Positions 22,901 to 24,413 of a DNA stretch of 24,413 nucleotides are shown here, one piece after another; the first letter of the stretch is position 1, and every line of letters starts with the position of its first letter. Both the position numbers and the translations under genes were made by a program. The notes under the pieces were generated by a model. That model searched no databases. It was not told where the DNA came from and saw only the letters and a list, made by a program, of their open reading frames with translations. Origin of the DNA: a virus. The stretch covers positions 1 to 24,413 of the IMG/VR virus record IMGVR_UViG_3300020055_000151; one strand, 5' to 3'.

Positions 22901-24413
22901 CAGTTTAAGAAATTTGGAAACGAAGAATTAATAAAGTTGTTTGAAATGTCAACTAGTATTGTTGAAGAGTATTATGAGCTTCTTAATGGAGAAGTGGAAG
23001 TTGAGGAACTCGAAAGAAGCTTAATCAGAACTAAGCAAAGATTAACAAATATAACAAGGCAAAAGGGCGCAACCTCTTTTGATCAAAAAATTAGAGATAG
23101 TTACGATCAATTGTTGTCCAGTATACAAGATCAAATATCTACAGATTTAAAATTAACTGCTGAGCAACTTGTAAGGAGACGTTTCGGAAATCAATTAGCG
23201 CAATTAGGTCAAACTAGATCACAAGCAGAAGCTGCATTTAGTCTTAAAAATATAAGCGGATTGCAAACCGCTTTTGATCAAGCAAAATTTACTCAAAGTG
23301 ATCCGGCATTGCAAGCTTATGAACGTGCTATGGCAGATTTTGTGTTGAATCCTGATCAAGCATTAGCAGATTTAAGAAGCGATATATCTAAAGGCATTTT
23401 TCAGGGTGAAGATATAGATAAACTTCAGAATTATGTCGCAGATTTATCTGAAACAAGAAGGCAAGAATTAGTAAACCTTCAATACGAAGAAAATGTTTTA
23501 AGAGCTAGGCAAGAAATCGAACTACAGCGAGCAAAAAACACTGACAAGCTTGCTACTTTAGGCTTCCTTGAGCGTTCCGGTCAATTTCAAGCACGAATAA
23601 ATCAAGTAGGAACTATTAGGCCAATGCAAAGAGAGCTGGCTAACCTTGAATCTCAAAGAGGTCTTATTAGCAGTTCTCCATTTTTAAATGCTGCAGAAAA
23701 GTTTGAACAAACTCAAAAATTAGATGCAGATATATTTAAAAAGCAAAGAGAAATTGAGGCAGCTAGGCAAAAGTTTGAATTGGATATGTTTGATGCTCAA
23801 AAATCTTTCGAAAGAGAAAGATTGAGTACCGAATTATCATTAGCTGATGCGCAGGTAAGAGCTCAAGGCATTTTAACTCAAGCTTTAAATAATTTAGCCG
23901 AAGTCATAGCTAACCCAGCTTCTATTATTGAGCAAGCCAAAAAGAACGTATTAAACGATAGATATGAAAGATACAAGTCTGACTTTGAAGGAACAAAAGA
24001 TGTTGATAAGAGAAGAGCCCTGACTAAATCTTTCAAAGAGGATCAAAAATTAATAAATGATAGATACTCTCAGCTTCAAGAAACAACCGGATATTCTCCA
24101 AATAAAACAGGGTCAACAAGCGTAAGCGCTTTTCGAGGTGTGTCTGATAGTTTAAGCCAAGTTTCTGTAGAAATGAGTAGGCTGCAAATTTTAACAGATC
24201 AAGAAAGGGAGCTGATTGTAAAAACTTTTGGTGAAGACGGCATAGACGCTTTAAATAACTTTAAAGAAAAACAAAAAGCAGCGCAACAAGAATTTGAAAA
24301 TGTGCGTGGAGCAGGATCTTTTACGAGAGGCCTTGAAAAAGGTTTTAATAATATAACTGATGATGTAGACACTTTTAGATTTACTTTAGGGGAAGAAATA
24401 CCAAATCTATTTG
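19970..24413 (+). CDS. Tail tape measure protein, 5' part (open at right edge)
   Basis: An uninterrupted frame of 1481 codons still open at the window end. The start MAINIPANINLQVSGSRPLG follows GTGTA (19951-19955) by 14 bases. Residues about 25-330 match the phage tail tape measure core (TP901-type): SLRAANARVLAFGASTAIIA, TTIQVQKSFTDINRIL, FRIAKQTATGFDDVAKAALE, LVRLTGIDAEKSVSLLTAT and LKTIFTRLQRQSTLEQLERF. Gly/Ala-rich hydrophobic segments lie near 405-425, 677-705 (GGMGGRLGLGLATGLPMVAG) and 735-764, likely membrane-active or packing regions. The C-terminal half is long helical coiled coil rich in Q, E, R and L, as needed to span the tube lumen and set its length. At over 1481 residues and about 0.15 nm per residue, it predicts a tail of more than roughly 220 nm, or extra C-terminal domains. 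A G-quadruplex-type run lies inside. Confidence 0.9.
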   Translation, partial: MAINIPANINLQVSGSRPLGKLTGDLNQFESSLRAANARVLAFGASTAIIAGITKSFKDLAATTIQVQKSFTDINRILSVTDSTFNKFGSDIFRIAKQTATGFDDVAKAALEFSRQGLSVEEVSKRTADALTLVRLTGIDAEKSVSLLTATVNAFSNLDTTKALNKFVAVETKFAVSAGNLIEGLSRVGSAATDAKVSFDELNALITAVQQTTGRGGAVIGNALKTIFTRLQRQSTLEQLERFNIGVRDIEGNILPAVRILENFAKAYDGLSDSTQAYLREQVAGVFQANNLSAILKDLNKEQSITAKSLEVSKNATNEAALANEKLNRSLSALLAQSSTEVAQLQANIGKVTFEPLAKSVTKIFVDSLEQINKVISTPQKDLESAGEQFGGFLSKGILKGLSNLLLPATAGIFTVLAVVAKRFLKDLAAAVPAYLGLETQAAKRLQLEQNILRVLQQQNEQTKKNTMLSTLPANKRQAAGVTSMELGAESASAMKEQRRIQDIQSRIALGGVGSSKGMVSAFGNVAGSLVGGALSIDPKASASMVAKANQLSSALAVGVKDQQKFNAQVKRVAQQYGVNYNQLLGQIRNASKVNLAGVVSQANPNFKKIQIEASKLAGSINRGSIQADVAALEMKEFAISLGMSSAQATKIANRMLLMSQQADQAAKGGFFTRLSRRMGGMGGRLGLGLATGLPMVAGLAEQAIFSDTPRSKLSGGERIFKSGLANVSSYASVGGTAGFIMGGPAGAAAGAAAGAIAGLAQAALNANLSLDELAEVTEEYANKTKEDTSLANQYIEAVRKLNDPALSGQARLEAQKKFQEVLEKVSKSDLPERFKSAGRNVTELASSLKLYEKERRRGEVIRGLGTKGAQLQLLQRGFTSAAGAPTGGSAAITSAEAYKFFDKETIASITPAFGEFFGYFADAAGKISPETAQKLNKIVKDNSGGLFGFDEEGLAKDLQSAFPDTIGLGDIEILSEQFKKFGNEELIKLFEMSTSIVEEYYELLNGEVEVEELERSLIRTKQRLTNITRQKGATSFDQKIRDSYDQLLSSIQDQISTDLKLTAEQLVRRRFGNQLAQLGQTRSQAEAAFSLKNISGLQTAFDQAKFTQSDPALQAYERAMADFVLNPDQALADLRSDISKGIFQGEDIDKLQNYVADLSETRRQELVNLQYEENVLRARQEIELQRAKNTDKLATLGFLERSGQFQARINQVGTIRPMQRELANLESQRGLISSSPFLNAAEKFEQTQKLDADIFKKQREIEAARQKFELDMFDAQKSFERERLSTELSLADAQVRAQGILTQALNNLAEVIANPASIIEQAKKNVLNDRYERYKSDFEGTKDVDKRRALTKSFKEDQKLINDRYSQLQETTGYSPNKTGSTSVSAFRGVSDSLSQVSVEMSRLQILTDQERELIVKTFGEDGIDALNNFKEKQKAAQQEFENVRGAGSFTRGLEKGFNNITDDVDTFRFTLGEEIPNLF
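22006..22036 (+). other. G-quadruplex-type motif within the tape measure gene
   Basis: Four G-runs of 6, 7, 3 and 4 bases are separated by AAT, AGGCTT and TT, fulfilling the canonical G3+N1-7 rule on the coding strand, so it would also be present in the mRNA. The reading frame passes through as M-G-G-M-G-G-R-L-G-L-G and stays open, so the homopolymers do not mark a frameshift. It stands out strongly in AT-rich surroundings. Confidence 0.7.

Noticed and set aside
1-24413. CRISPR array, insertion sequence, integrase or attachment site.
   Set aside because: I found no spaced direct repeats, transposase or recombinase motifs, or terminal inverted repeats; the only mobile element seen is the intein.

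Overview
The window is a piece of an AT-rich tailed-phage (Caudoviricetes) genome, or a prophage of one. It carries the end of an early/regulatory block, then DNA packaging, head morphogenesis, head-tail joining, tail tube, tail chaperones and the start of a very long tape measure gene. Shine-Dalgarno sites of AAAGGA type (before 983 and 11511) point to a bacterial host. The host cannot be named from sequence alone. I see no integrase, tRNA, CRISPR array or insertion sequence. There is no contractile sheath gene in this window, so siphovirus versus myovirus stays open.

Layout. (1) 1-187, minus strand: N-terminus of a glycosyltransferase running off the left edge, divergent from the rest. (2) 244-7134, plus strand, tightly packed: PhoH-like ATPase, zinc-ribbon protein, phage sigma-like factor (GTG start), HTH/coiled-coil protein, C2H2-finger/ERCC4 nuclease, and large terminase TerL interrupted by a 404-residue LAGLIDADG intein placed exactly at the Walker A motif. 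The last five genes are joined by 4-35 base overlaps. (3) 7208-12665, plus: portal, prohead protease fused to a scaffold, probable decoration protein, HK97-fold major capsid protein, then a strong terminator. (4) 12759-13157: small SAP-like basic protein, followed by a 62-base foldable element and a bidirectional terminator. (5) 13276-18113, minus: an inverted module of three head-tail joining proteins and two paralogous tail-tube-like proteins. (6) 18184-24413, plus: two overlapping probable tail assembly chaperones and a tape measure protein of at least 1481 residues, still open at the right edge.

How it fits together. Portal, protease/scaffold, decoration and capsid proteins build the procapsid; TerL, perhaps helped by the ERCC4 nuclease as a debranching enzyme, fills it; the minus-strand genes provide connector and tube subunits; the chaperones and tape measure set tube assembly and length. 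The sigma-like factor is a natural candidate for late promoters. Both minus-strand transcription units have an exact TATAAATA (the T4 late promoter octamer) about 60 bases ahead of their first gene, while several transcription-unit leaders share GTGTA followed by an AT-rich stretch 15-22 bases before ATG. There is no stretch over 300 bases without a gene; each intergenic space is described below. All functions are read from motifs and gene order; no database search was possible.
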